From Nepenthes gracilis (taxonomy: Eukaryota; Streptophyta; Magnoliopsida; Caryophyllales; Nepenthaceae): a DNA stretch of 64,000 nucleotides. The DNA is taken from contig BSYO01000036.1 of NCBI GenBank assembly GCA_033239525.1, forward strand, positions 6,408,126 to 6,472,125, written 5' to 3'. This document shows, one piece after another, positions 11,480 to 23,520 of this stretch. A program made the position numbers and the translations under genes. Below the pieces are notes generated by a model that saw nothing but the letters and a program-made list of their open reading frames with translations, searched no databases and had not been told where the DNA came from. Numbering within the stretch: the first letter of the stretch is position 1; each line of letters begins with the position of its first letter.

Positions 11480-12800
11480 TTAGTAGTTGAATCAGCAACT
11501 GTTAATTGACTAAACCGGCTACCAAAAGATCACCAAACCGGCTCAAATTTTGTAACCAACTAGTTAAGACTCTTAGTGATGCTGTGACCAATCGGCTGAT
11601 GAAAATGGGCCAAACTGGTCACTGAATCAAATTTCACATTAGCAACTGGACTAACCTTAGCAGTCATACTGATATCCGAAATTACAACCTATGAACCGGG
11701 CCCCAAATTGGCCGAATCGGCAACCATGATGACTTAAGTACCTTGTGGTGATGTTAAAATGTCACCCTGTAAAAATTAGCCCTAATCCTGTCGTGAACCG
11801 GTTATCAAAATAGAGGTAGAATCTAGATATTACAGAAAATACTGATATAGAATTTCTAGTTATAATTTTGACTTGAATTGATTAGAATATCAACTTAAAC
11901 CAGCCATAAACCGGATAAATTTTTAAAATTGAGTCTCTTAGTTGTAAGAAGAATCTCGAAGTGGTCCAAAATCGGTCTCAAATTGACCATAAAATCAATA
12001 ATACAGAATCAACCTCTTTGCATCCCTACTGATGCCAAATTTAGAAACTTGGAAAAAGTTGTTTGAACCGGATCCCAACCAGCTAAACCGGCAGCCAACC
12101 CAACCATAGTATTATGTAATGAGGCTAACTTATCCACCAGTGAATTAGCTGCCCAAAACTCCTTGAAATGATCACTGAACCAGACCCTAAATTAACCCCT
12201 GAACCGGCTTCAACATCCCTACTTATGCTGAATTTAGCAGCTTTGGAAAAATAGATTGAACCGATCTTGAACCAATTAAACTAGCAGCCGAACTTACACA
12301 ATTATCATGAATAAAGGTTAAACTGTCAACCTATGAATTGGTGGTCAAAAATACCTTGAACTGGCCACTGAACCTGGTCTTTAAACAGTAACCAAATTTG
12401 CTAAATGCATCCATGTTATGGCTAGAATTATGGCTAATGAACTGGTCTAGTTTTGGTCCCCAAACTAGTTGAACTGGCACCCAAATTAACCAAGATATTA
12501 TGAGGTAATAATAAAGTATTAACCTATAAAAATATACCTTGAATCGGCCCCAAACCAAGCCTTAGATTAGCAGGTGAACCGGCCAACATATGCTGAATTT
12601 TTCAGTGAATAACATTGAACCGGTTCATTAAGTCGGTTAACAAATAATAAAAATTAATGGTAATAATCAGCAGGGAACAACCCTTAAAGTGGTCCTTAAA
12701 TCAGCCATGATCCGATAGTTGAGTCCGTAAGTAATTGTGCTAAAATTGAATTAAAGAAGTCACCCGAGATTGGCCCCAAACTAACTACTGAACCGGCAAT
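11480..12800 (+). repeat. Degenerate tandem array, period about 170-195 bp, marked by AACCGG
   Basis: A landmark of the form CATCCCTACTGATGC followed by AATTTAG recurs at about 11666, 11837, 12021, 12214, 12409 and 12587. Each copy is followed by several GAACCGGCC-type motifs and an ATTATG-type motif. Spacings are 172-195 bases. Copies are well diverged. The array lies downstream of the leader at 11160-11345, so in the U5 part of a probable LTR. Confidence 0.75.
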
Positions 12801-14518
12801 TAAATCAGTCGAATATATCACATGTTAAATTTGAATTTTTACATATATAAAACTTTAAGGTTAAAGTTACTAAAATGGACAATGTATTTGTTTCCGTTAT
12901 GATTTATGATTTATTACTAAATATTATATTTTATAATTGTATGTTTTGATATTAGGGAAAGTTTATATGGAAGCTTGCAAGTTTTAGAATGATAATTATT
13001 TTCTTCTAAAGTAAAAAAAATTAAGAAAAAAATTAAGAATAAAGTAAAAGCTTCCATATGAAGTTTTTGAAAATAAAATAAGAAACTTGACTAAAGAATT
13101 TATTTTAAATGGTAGTATTTTTTAAAATATCTTAAAATATTATAATAAAAAATTGAGAAATTACCCCTAGTACCGCGGGAAAATAAAGGCGGTTGTTAGG
13201 CCCCATCTATCGGGATACAATAGATATATATTGTACACATCTGAATGTTGAATAGGAGGTTATATCCTTAAATTATATGAAAATATACACAATCATTTTC
13301 TCAATTGACCGCTCCGTTAGTTGGTAAAACCTATTAATTCTAATCCATAAAGACAAATGTTATAAAGATAAATAATAATTAAGATTCAGAAAATGAAAAG
13401 TTTTAGAAGACAAAAGTTCATACATGTTTTTAAATGATTCATATTCTTCTAATTTATGTATTTATTTTAAGTCTAAATGTGTATATCCTTACTTATATAT
13501 ACCTTATTGAGAACTTAACTCATTATCTTACTATTTTTCCTAACCCTTCAGATGATAAGTTTGAGTTGATATTTGGTGAGTGGGATTGAAGCCAGAAGTT
13601 GATTAGGCTTGAGTGGTGATCCATTTATAATGTAATATAGTGGATGTATAGTTTATCTGTGATCAAGAAATTATGTACTCTATCTTATGATAAATAAATA
13701 AATACAATGTTGAATTGTTTATTTAGTTATGCTTCCACAGATATTATGATCATTATTTATACTTTCAAGATTTTTTTATGGTAATGGTTTTGGTACCTAA
13801 TAGCATCTTTAAAAAATCCGATGCCGTATTCTATTCATACAAGATTGGTGCCACTTGATATGGCAATCATATACACAATGTATATAATAATTATATATTT
13901 TGTGGACACATAGATAATATGATGTATCATTAAGTGAAAATGAGAACATAGGACCGGATATTATCTTTCATCTATTTTGATATTTGTTTATGAATTATCC
14001 ATCTGATTTGCATATACTGTTTTGTGCACATTTATAACAATACTTGCTAAACTTTTGGTTCACGTTTTTATGTTCCCATCCTTTTAGATTCATAGAGCGT
14101 TGTGATGCTTTAGACGAGATATGATGAGGCATCACATGATTCAATGGGTTGGGTATTTGTTACGACTTAAATGACGTTGGTTGTATTTTTCTATTATTTG
14201 GATTGAGTTTATTATGGGTTTTATTATTTTTGGATATTGAAAATTGATCGAGTATGTCTTTAGATTGTATAATAAGGACCATCAAATATATATATATATA
14301 TATATATAATGTAGATGAATTGTTATCATATTTTGATATTTTTCTCACAATATTTTAAAGTAGGCCATGCTTTTATTATCTGAATAGTTGTTCGATTAGA
14401 TCATGTACGGGTTTGGTTTTGTCGGGTCCTATTTTGGAATCGGTCACACCTGAATTTGTGAGATTTTTAGTTTTATGTATAATAATTAATTAGATTTACT
14501 AAATTTCAGGGTGTGACA

Positions 14519-16560
14519 ATTAAAATTAAGGTTAAAAGATGTGAAAAATTATATCAAAAGAGTTAAGATTTGGACCAAATGGCTGGTACGTGACGTGTGC
14601 TTGAGCATAAAAATTAGTGAGTTAGCACTTGATGCATGTTCGAGCCACGTCTGAGCCCATAACTAGTAGTAGCTATACATCCGACACACGCTCGAGCATG
14701 GAAGGTAGAGGCCTTGCGCCTGACGTGGGCTTGAATATGCGCTCGAGCACAAAACTATGTATATAAGGACCTCTTGAGCCGCTTTCTATCATTTTTTTAG
14801 AGAATTTCAAGAGAAGAGAGAGAGAGAGCCTAGGAAAAGGGAGAGAGAAAGAGAGGGAAGGCTTGAGGAAGTTCAATTTCAAGTGATTTAGGCTAAAATT
14901 TAGGTAAATCAAGTTAAGAAAAGTATACTACATGCTTTTCTTCTATTATTGTTGTTCCTTTTTTTTTATTTTCATGGGCATTTTTTATTTCAGTACTCAT
15001 CCAAGTTATAATTTCAAAGCTAGTACGTTTATATTGAGCTTGTATATCAATTTTCCAAGATTTTTATAGAGCAATTTCATGAGAAATCATGTTCAATTCA
15101 AGTATAGTGTAATTATGTGCTGAACTATATATTTTAGTTTCATGCATGTATTGAAATCCACGTTTAATTATCATGCATATTTAATTTCGTGGAAAGCCAT
15201 CTTGCATGTTAAAAATGGTAAGGTATAGGTTTTGAAATCTAATAAAATCATCTGCATGTCACTAATTTTTGCACCAAGCTGCTGAATTCTCTTACTGCAT
15301 GTGGCTGTCAATTTTTTATATTTTTATACTATTGTACTGCACATCTTGCTGAACTTATAGTTTTTATATGTACTAGATTCATACAACATCTTATGTATGT
15401 TTTAAATTATCAAATATGTGTTGGCTATGAGCTAAATAATGTACCCAATTTCTCTACATGTGAAGTACATCAATTGAATTTATAAAAAAACTATACAAGT
15501 TGCTGATTTTGTTACAATTCTGCTAAATTTTACCCCTTGTATGCCTCAAATTTGTATATAAGGTTTTAAATATCCTAAATTATTAAATATCTTGCTAATA
15601 TGAACTAAATAATATATACAATTGAACTTGAACATTCTGAAATTTATGTAAAATTTTGTACACATGCTAAATTATATTTGTTTTGTTAAAATTTCTATAT
15701 TAATTGGTTAATTGAACATCCGATTCTCTATATAACATGCTAATTTAGTATCTCACAAAGAGTATAAGTTTGACATGACATGGAATCACTGAAAGATGAA
15801 AAAAAAACTTCACAATTATGCTATAATATATGATCAGATGTGAAAAAATGATAAAGAACTATGAATAAGTATAGAGTTTTCCTAAGAATAAAAATTGGAC
15901 CAAGGTTATTATTCAGCGGATAGTATATTTTGACATATCTTTATATATTATAGTGGTATATCGAGGTTTAAAATTATAGTGATATATCGATATCTAAACC
16001 TATCATTCATGAGTAAGATGTAATGTTTGACCGTATCTATAAGGTGATATGTAGATGGCTTATCTTCAAATTTTGAACAAAAGCATATGACCTTTAATAT
16101 TGTAAAAATAAACATAATCCAGTTTTTGATTGTCTACTTATTTAGTCGGTAAAACATATTGGCCCTGGTCCCTAAGAAAAGTAAGAACTATGTATGTTTC
16201 AATGACTAAGATAAAGAAGAAACATGATAAGATAATCTGTAAAATTCTACATAATTCAAAAATGTATTTATATGAAATTTTATGGCATATTAGTGAATTT
16301 TGAAGCATCTATCCTTCAATTATATTTTTAAAGCAAAGATATAGGTGTTCTAATTGAATATATTTGAGCAGCAATTGTGTATATTTTAATTATCTCGATA
16401 GTTATAGAGTGTCAGAATAAATTATATCAAATATTGAACAGCCGGTTAAAGACTCATAAACATTATGCGGGTTATGGAATTATGTTGTTGTGGTTTATGA
16501 TTGAATCAAGTTGTCTGATGATTGGTTGTAGGATATCATAATTTATTGTATGATTTAATT
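14519..16560 (+). mobile_element. Chromovirus A, left LTR, main part
   Basis: Continues chromovirus A's left LTR after the insertion. Blocks match the right LTR (23577-24870) in order: GTTAGCACTTGATG, CTCGAG motifs near 14690 and 14738, TATATAAG at 14760-14767, purine-rich leader at about 14810-14880, and U5 phrases such as CTGAATTCTCTTACTGCATG. Differences are mostly C-to-T and G-to-A. The right edge is approximate because no primer-binding site is recognised. Confidence 0.7.
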
Positions 16561-16599
16561 CCACAAAATTTGTGTACTCTGAATTTGTTTTAGACAGGC

Positions 16600-17566
16600 A
16601 TCGCTCTTTACATAATGTCAAACGTCATATTTTGGGATGATGTCGGAGTCATAATAGACGTGTCGCATTTTGGGTCATGTGTATTTTTAAATTTGTTTAT
16701 TTGTGGTCGGTCAAAGTATCGACGTACAATTCATATCCAAAGATTAATTCAAAGTAAATTGGTTTAGCAATAATTCAGTTAATGTTAATTTTGGGATTGA
16801 GATCTAGGACGTGATGAGAAATGGTTTCACAAAAGCCGGAAGAAGATACCTTAATTGTTTTGAGGATTGAATTTGATTACTTACAGTTTGAGGTCCTAGT
16901 CTAATTAATATTTTGTGATAGGATGATCTCATCTGATTATTATTTGTGATCTAATTTAGAGATGATAGATTTAATTTTACTTGATATGTCGGACTTTGGT
17001 GTTATTTTGGGGGTAGATTAATTGGTGTGTGATCACGTTACAGTGGCTTGCTTTAATAAGTTTGTTTTGTGTTGCATTTTGGGTTATAAATTTTCTGAGT
17101 TTTGAGGAAAAGTTAGAAAGGGAGACATCATGATTGATCTCTATTTTACATGCAAATCATTTGATAAAAAATGAGTGCTGAGCTCTTTTGGCATATATAA
17201 CCATATTTTGGAGTCATTTTGTGGTCATTAAGGATGTCTGAGCAGTGTGTGAATTTGAGGATATTTTTTCAAAGCATTTACTTGGATCACTTTCTGATTG
17301 GGATTGAGGTTGCTATTAATATTATGCTTGGGGTCGGCACCAATTTCAAGGACTCCACATAGAATGGCCCCATCCAAATTAAAATAATTGAAGCAGCAAG
17401 TTCAAGATTTATTAGAGAAAGATTTCTTATGACCAATTGTATTGTTGTGGGGTACTCTTGTGATTTTTGGTGAAAAAAAGATGAATTGATGAGATTATGT
17501 ATAGATTAGTAGGAATTATATAAGATCTTGATCAATAATAAGTATCCCTTTTTAGGGTAGATAATT
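16600..17566 (+). pseudogene. Chromovirus A pol, protease to start of reverse transcriptase (dead)
   Basis: Decayed reading frame on the plus strand. Bases 16971-17024 translate to LILLDMSDFGVILGVD, the conserved end of the chromovirus protease region. From about 17336 the translation reads ISRTPHRMAPSKLK, then a QQVQDLLEKDF-like phrase and NKYPF..RVDNLYN near the end, matching the N-terminal part of Tekay/Del reverse transcriptase. There are several stops and at least two frameshifts. The frame breaks off at the solo LTR that starts at 17569 and resumes at about 21958. Confidence 0.8.
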
Positions 17567-17755
17567 TATATAATATCATGAATTTTTATTCAATTTAATT
17601 GGGGTTATTTATTATTTTAAAAAATTTGGGTATAACAAAAAATTAAGTAAATATTATAAAATTTTGAAAGATATTTAAATTAGTTGGGTTGTTGCCCAAA
17701 GTATACCTGTACTGCCGCTTGAGTATCAATTTGCGTTTTAGAACAAAAGAAATTA

Positions 17756-17757
<2 letters not shown>

Positions 17758-17841
<84 letters not shown>
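17758..17841. repeat. (TAA)27 microsatellite inside an LTR
   Basis: About 80 bases of TAA followed by three CAA triplets. It occupies the same place as the array at 8455-8541 in the related LTR. Confidence 0.95.
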
Positions 17842-17844
<3 letters not shown>

Positions 17845-18866
17845 CAACATAGAAGCAGAAGCAGGGAGTCGGGAATCAAAACAGAAGAGAGGAAAGAGAG
17901 AGCCAGTGGGTAGAAAGAGAAGAAGGTGAACGGAGGTTTCCGAGTCCGATTTTGACTTTGAGCCAGTTAATAAAGTGATAGATCGAGTTGAGACAAGTGC
18001 ACCCATACCCTTTTCATTCTCTCTTTTTTATTTTTGTTTGATCTCTTTTGGGTATTTTCATTCTGATACCCACTCAAAACTTATATTTTGTGGAACCCAT
18101 GTCCATTGTATGCTTTATTTGTTATTTGTTGTCCAATTTGATGATTTCACGTGAACCTTGCGCGAGCCAAAGCCCTAAACCGCCGCTATGTATTTTCCTC
18201 CAAAAGTTTTGGGACTTTGGCATGATTTAGAGTTGGAAAATTCAAACCCATATTTTGAGTATGGTTATTTATTGATTGGGTGTCCTAATTTATAGTTTTG
18301 GATGGTTTTAGTGTTCGCCGAAATTCTAACCCGCTTTTGGACCCAATTTGACCAACTATTTCGAGTTTTATACATGTTTTAACATGAGATTATGAAAACC
18401 CATGACTTAATTGTGGATATTTACCGGTTGGGTATCCAATTTTTTAAATTTTTTCCAATTTGCACATACGGGACATTGTTCACCCATGTTGGCACTGTTC
18501 ATCCGGGCCACTTTGGTATTTTACATGATTTTGTCTTGTTTAATTGATATTTAAATTACAAGTAATTGTATATGTTCATTTGTATATTTCAAAAATTATG
18601 ATTGAATTGTTTATGAAGGAAGTTGTGATAAGAAGCTTTACTTTTGAGCTTGGCTTAAATTGGTAAAAACTTCTAAGCTTCAAGTTATATTATACATGTG
18701 ATGGAAATGTATGATTCATGAACAAAGATAAGAAGGTAAGGGATATTCTGAAATTAAACTATGAGCTTCGGTGATGGGCTTGGACCACGGGCTTTGGCTA
18801 CGGGCTTCGGTTATGAACCATTCTCCTAGAGTGAGAATTACAAAATTTTGGGTTTAAAAGTAAAAT

Positions 18867-21156
18867 TGTGACAGAACGGATCCTAAATCTTATTAGACCC
18901 TTCGTCAGACAAATTTAGAATAGAATTCATAAATTTAAATTAGTAAATTCTACAAAAATTTTGGTAAAGTTCTATCTAAAATTAGATGATATCAAAATAC
19001 ATCTTGTATATTATAACATGTATAAAGTATACTCATTAGCCAAACCTTAAAATTATGACTATAATACAAAAACAGGACCAGTACAAGCACAAATCTATCT
19101 AAAATACCACAATTTTTCTACAACACGTATTTACAGGATCACAAATGCCATCCATGACTTTAATTTAACAATCTTATCCACTATATCAAAATTCAGATAA
19201 AAGATGTCATCTAGGACCTGTATAGAAACCAGAAAATATATAGCGGAAGTATCTATACCCTTAACAGAACCTTGCAAAAGTATAAATACAGTTTTGACAG
19301 ATTATAATACATATCATAGCCATTTATACATAATTTTCTTTACAAAATTCTATGGAGGATGTAGAACTATCAAATTTTCTAAAATACATCAAAATAATCT
19401 TCAAGATTTTACCGAGGTTCCAGAACCTTCCTTACTAATCTCTAGTTATGCCTGATCGTCCGGTATCTTCTCTATATCCTTATTTGGCGGGAAAAAATAA
19501 AATAGTAAGGCGAAATCCAACAATGTACTAAAACATGTAGAATGTAATGTTCTCATGCAGAACATAATATAGTAAAGCAGATACTATTGCATTTTAAGCA
19601 TAAATGCGATAATATAATGATTACGAAAATATTAGCAAAACATTAATATAGATGAGTAGAAACACATACAATAATTATGAGGAAAAGCACAGTTTTTATA
19701 TAAACAAGTCTCAGAAACCATGAATCATACTTTTAGGCTATGATATAAATATGTTATGGTAGAAAATCACGTTAATATCATATCAGAAAAATAGAAGCAA
19801 TTCATGAAAATAGGAGTAAAACATGATTCTATTTAAACATGCAATGGTTTCATAAAATAGTTTCAAAACTTATGTGTTTCTTCAGAAATTCTAGTTCGAT
19901 ATTTTAGGGACCCAACTAGCCAAGGGGGCGAATAATCGGGGATAGATTGTGTTTATTCTACACAATTCAGGGCCAGTATCAATGACGGTATAGGGACCGA
20001 ATGTGTTCTACGACACATAATTCAAAACCAACGAAAGATTATTAGCCTCCAGGATTAGTATACTGCCCTCATTAATTAACGCCCCGAGGAAGGGCAGACC
20101 ACATATAATTTCACGAACAGAGTTATCCCTGATTACCACCGTAATGTCCTAAGGCATGCCTGAGAACCTCACATAACCATATATCAATCTTGGGTCCTAA
20201 TTGACAGAATTAGAAGCAGTTTTTTTCTCATTTTTTTACCTTATAACTCATCAAACTTCAAAAATCAGTAATGATTTCACCATTAATCCTTTAGAATACT
20301 TCAGAAATCCACAGAAATTTAATTGTATGGTTCCGTATAAATTTCTTAATTATAAATCGTAATACGAACAATACTTTTTTACAAATTAACTGTCACATAT
20401 CAGAAATTATGGATTTTAAACATTAAATCCTCACTTTTTGTATCTAGGGTTTCAATGAATATTTCGGACATAAAACAGATACTAAACACATACATTTATA
20501 TAAAATTGAAGCCAGATATTGCAGTATAGATATGTAAATATGAAATGTGTTTGATTAATCAGGAGAAATATGTTTTATTTATACAGAATATGGATAAACG
20601 TGCTTTTAGAGCATAAATACAATATTTCAGACATTAAAATACTGTAAAAATGGTAAATAATATCCGAAATATACTTGCATGAGCTCGATCTACTGTTATT
20701 TTTACATGGATTGGATCGGATCGGTGGATTTTCCCCTCCACTCTTCCCTTTTCTCTCCTTCCTCCTCCTCTTCGTGTTTTGTCGAGCCCTGCTGAGCCTT
20801 CCCCCAAATTTTTCCCTTTTAAAACGAAGGAAAGTAGGTTATGTGACTGCCTTCATGACCAGCGCTCGAGCGCCCGTCGAGCGCTGGTTCTCGCAAATTG
20901 GCGCCTGGGTTAGCGGTCGAGCGTCCGTTGAGAGCCACCCTCGTAGCTCTACCTCGATCCCGCCTCGCCTCGAGTGGTCATATTAGTAAAATGGCGTTCG
21001 AGCAGTGCTCGAGCACTCATCAAACGCATCTCCTGTTGTGGCCATTTCGCCTCATTTTGTTTCGGTATCAAATTTTTCACTATATTTAAATCCAAACATG
21101 ATTTTTATCTATATAATTATTTCATAATTATCATGTTTCAGGATCGAGATCTCACA
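18867..21156 (-). mobile_element. Solo LTR, 2290 bp, inverted, nested in the LTR at 17569-21952
   Basis: On the minus strand it begins TGTGAGATC and ends GTTCTGTCACA, a perfect TGTGA...TCACA pair. It aligns end to end with the plus-strand LTR at 57984-60287: head ATGATAATTATGAAATAATT, CTCGAG-rich U3, then GATCCGATCC..CATGTAAAAATAA and AAGTATA in the leader. Flanks are AAAAT (left) and AGAAT (right), an imperfect target duplication. There is no internal region, so it is a solo LTR. It is the youngest layer of a stack: chromovirus A, then the LTR at 17569, then this copy. Confidence 0.8.
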
Positions 21157-21957
21157 AGAATTTTTCACGAAAATAAGAAGTTAAGAATTTGGATTTAGGA
21201 TGTTTATCAGATAGTAAATTTTAGTCTGTCTTAGTATAATTTGATCAAATAAGAAATTAGGAATGAAATAAAGGAATTGAATAGCTTTATGAAAATTTAA
21301 TCTTTCATACATGTTTTAGAAATTAGTCGTTGTCATTTCTTCCTGCACATATTCATATGTATATATCGTTATATTTTGAATATGAATTACATGTTCATAG
21401 ATATTTTTATGTCTTGTTGAGCTTTAACTTATCAATTACTATTTTTACTAACACCCAGATGGATAGCGCGAGTTCTTATCTGATGAGTAGGATTGAATGA
21501 TTAACGTTAGGTTGAGGGTTGGAAATATTTATGATATATTTTGAGATGTTTATTTTGTAATTTTGGTACTGTTGTTATTCTTTTGGGGTAGGAAGAGTGT
21601 ATATGTATAATTCTTTTGTATTATAAGTTACAAGGCCTATGTTTAGATGGATGGATTATTCTGTTAGATTTTGGTATACTTTGCGGGCCTTGTGATGAGA
21701 TTACAAGGTACTAGCTCTCTTTGTTTTGACAAGGTGTCTAGAGACCCAATGTTGGAGCCACGAAATATTGTGGTGGTTTTGGATCCTATGTGATGATTGT
21801 GTGTTGTTGGATGATATTTTATTTTTTATTTGGGATTAAATTTTTTTTATTGATCAGGATTTGTATTGGTTTTGTATTGGCTCGACGTCCGTATTACAGT
21901 CAGACCCTTGCCGGTTTTCAATTTGGATATGAGATGTCTCAACTTGTGTGATTAATT

Positions 21958-23515
21958 ACAAAGGCTCGATGTTTTCTAAAATCAATTTATGTTTGAGGTA
22001 TTATCAATTGAGGATTAGACGGAGGATGTACCCAAGGCGGCCTTTAGAATAAGGTATGGCTATTATGAGTTTTTGGTGATACCTTATAGGTTGATAAATA
22101 CGCCGACATTTTTATGGGTCATATGAATCAAAATTTTCAATCCTACTTGAATTAATTTGTGGTGGTTTTTATCAATGATATTTTAATTTATTTAAGAAGT
22201 TTTGAGGAGTATAAAACCCATTTGAGGACTATGTTGTAAACTTTAGGAGAAAGGCAATTATTTGTCAAATTGAAGAAATGTGAGTTTTGGCTAGAAATAG
22301 TATCGTTTTTAGGGCATGATATTTTCTAAAGGTGGCATGTCAGTAGATTCGAAGAAGGTTGAAGTAGCGACAAATTTGGATTGATTGACTAATGTTGTAG
22401 AGTTGCATAGTTTCTTGGGTCTAGCTAGATATTATAGGCAATTGGTTGAAACTTTCTCAATAATTGTGATGCCATTGACACGTTGACGCAAAAGCAAATG
22501 GTGTTTATCTGAAATGATGATTGTGAGAAGAGTTTCTAGGAACTAAAGAATAGATTAACGTTGGTGCCGATTTTGTTAATTCCTAATAGATCAAGTTAAT
22601 TTGTGGTGTATTGTGATACTTTTATAAAAAATTTGGATTGCGTATTGATGCAGTGTGGCCAAGTGATTACCTATGGGTCTAGGTAGTTAAAAGTCAATAA
22701 ATAGAATTATCCTACTCATGATTTAGAGTTGGTGGATGTGATTTTGTGTTGAAAATTTGGAGGCATTAATTGTATGAAAAGAAGTTGTAGTATATTTGGA
22801 TCATAAGAATTAGAATATTTATTTTCACAAGAAAGAGTTGGATGTGCAGCAGCGTAGGTGGATGGATTCATTTAAGTATTATGATTGTGAGATTGAAAGG
22901 TTGCATAGTATTCTGACTTCGATAGTTTTTGATCATGATTCGAGGTTTGTATTGTAAATTTGAGAATATTTGTATAAGAAATTGGGTACCAAATTAAAAT
23001 TTTAGTATGGTAATTTAGTTGCAGGCAAATGGTTAATCAGAGTGGTACAGCAAAAGCGTGCTGGCTCATATCCCATAGGTCACAGGATCCGATTTGAGCT
23101 TTAAAGTAGGTGATCATGTATTTTAATAGTAATTTCTAGGAAAGGAATTTTAAGGTTTGGAGGAAAATTAAAGTTGAGGTTCATTAGATCTTTAGATATT
23201 TTGTAACGAGTCAGAGAGGTGGCTAATAGATTAACTTTGCCTCCGAGTTTGATGGATTGTTATGTCTTCTATGTACCGATGTTAAGGAAGTATGTACGTG
23301 ATCCTTTGTATGTGACCGAGTTGAGCCATTGCTAATAGATGAGAATTTTTCTTATGTGGAGATTTTGGTTCAGATATTGGATAGAAATAATCAGGTTTTA
23401 AGAAATCAGACAATTCCATTGGTAAAGGTGCTTTGAAAATTTCAAGGACAATATCCCAATTGGTTGAATTTTGAGGTACGTAAAATTTTAAAGCTGAAAT
23501 TTTTTAAAGGATGGG
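21958..23515 (+). pseudogene. Chromovirus A pol, reverse transcriptase to chromodomain (dead)
   Basis: Resumes reverse transcriptase at MFSKINL, then YYQLRIRR, a [15 protein letters not shown] stretch and a decayed FVVVFINDILIYL box that replaces the usual YxDD region. RNase H follows (FVVYCD near 22605, HKKELDVQQRRW near 22830). At about 22900 it jumps to the integrase phrase RLH..SIVFDHDSRF, so roughly a kilobase is missing. After the tRNA patch the integrase C-terminus reads LRFGGKLKLRFIRSLDIL and MLRKYVRDPLYV, and the chromodomain reads YVEILVQILDRNNQVLRN then TIPLVKVL. Stops and frameshifts are frequent; many fit C-to-T or G-to-A change. Confidence 0.85.
23036..23104 (+). pseudogene. Initiator tRNA-Met-like sequence embedded in integrase
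   Basis: This stretch follows the plant initiator tRNA-Met nearly from end to end. ATCAGAGTGG (acceptor and start of D arm), AGC..AAGCGTG, an anticodon loop still holding CAT, CATAGGTC and CAGGATC (T arm) all match in order. One base is deleted in the anticodon arm and several CG or GG pairs have become TA or AA. The left end overlaps the integrase codons for G-Q-S-E-R, which share the ATCAGAG word. The right end merges into TTTAAAGTAGG, the codons for F-K-V-G. It lacks a working cloverleaf and is not a functional tRNA gene. Confidence 0.75.
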
Positions 23516-23520
23516 AAAAA

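Larger units (their letters stand above)
8253..14518 (+). mobile_element. LTR-type insertion inside chromovirus A's left LTR, flanked by ATTAA
   Basis: Precise insertion. ATTAA stands at 8248-8252 and again at 14519-14523, and removing the segment plus one ATTAA restores the head of chromovirus A's LTR as seen at 23521. It begins TATAATATTTTGAATC and ends GGGTGTGACA. The first 600 bp are homologous to the solo LTR at 17569 (same AAT microsatellite position, same purine-rich leader, same AGGCAAGT motif). The last kilobase carries the acceptor-like CCTTCAG|ATGA at 13551 seen in that copy too. It is about 4 kb longer than that copy because of a minisatellite and what looks like a second LTR (from about 9965). 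Confidence 0.7.
17569..21952 (+). mobile_element. Solo LTR in chromovirus A's reverse transcriptase, split by another LTR
   Basis: Interrupts the reverse transcriptase between the codons for DNLYN and LQG. It starts TATAATATCATGAA and ends GTGTGATT. Candidate flanks are ATTTA and AATTA (four of five match), or TAATT on both sides if shifted by two bases. Without the nested LTR at 18867-21156 it is about 2.1 kb. It holds a TAA microsatellite, purine-rich leader, AGACAAGT at 17991-17998 and CACCCAG|ATGG at about 21458. No internal coding region accompanies it, so it is probably a solo LTR left by LTR-LTR recombination. Confidence 0.65.

Noticed and set aside
10182..12822. Reading this stretch as one minus-strand LTR with TGTGATATATTCG...TTATAACA ends.
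   Set aside because: Flanks do not form a target duplication, and the purine-rich leader and following motif fit a plus-strand LTR better.
23036..23104. A functional tRNA gene.
   Set aside because: Stems are disrupted, one base is missing in the anticodon arm, and both ends merge into integrase sequence.
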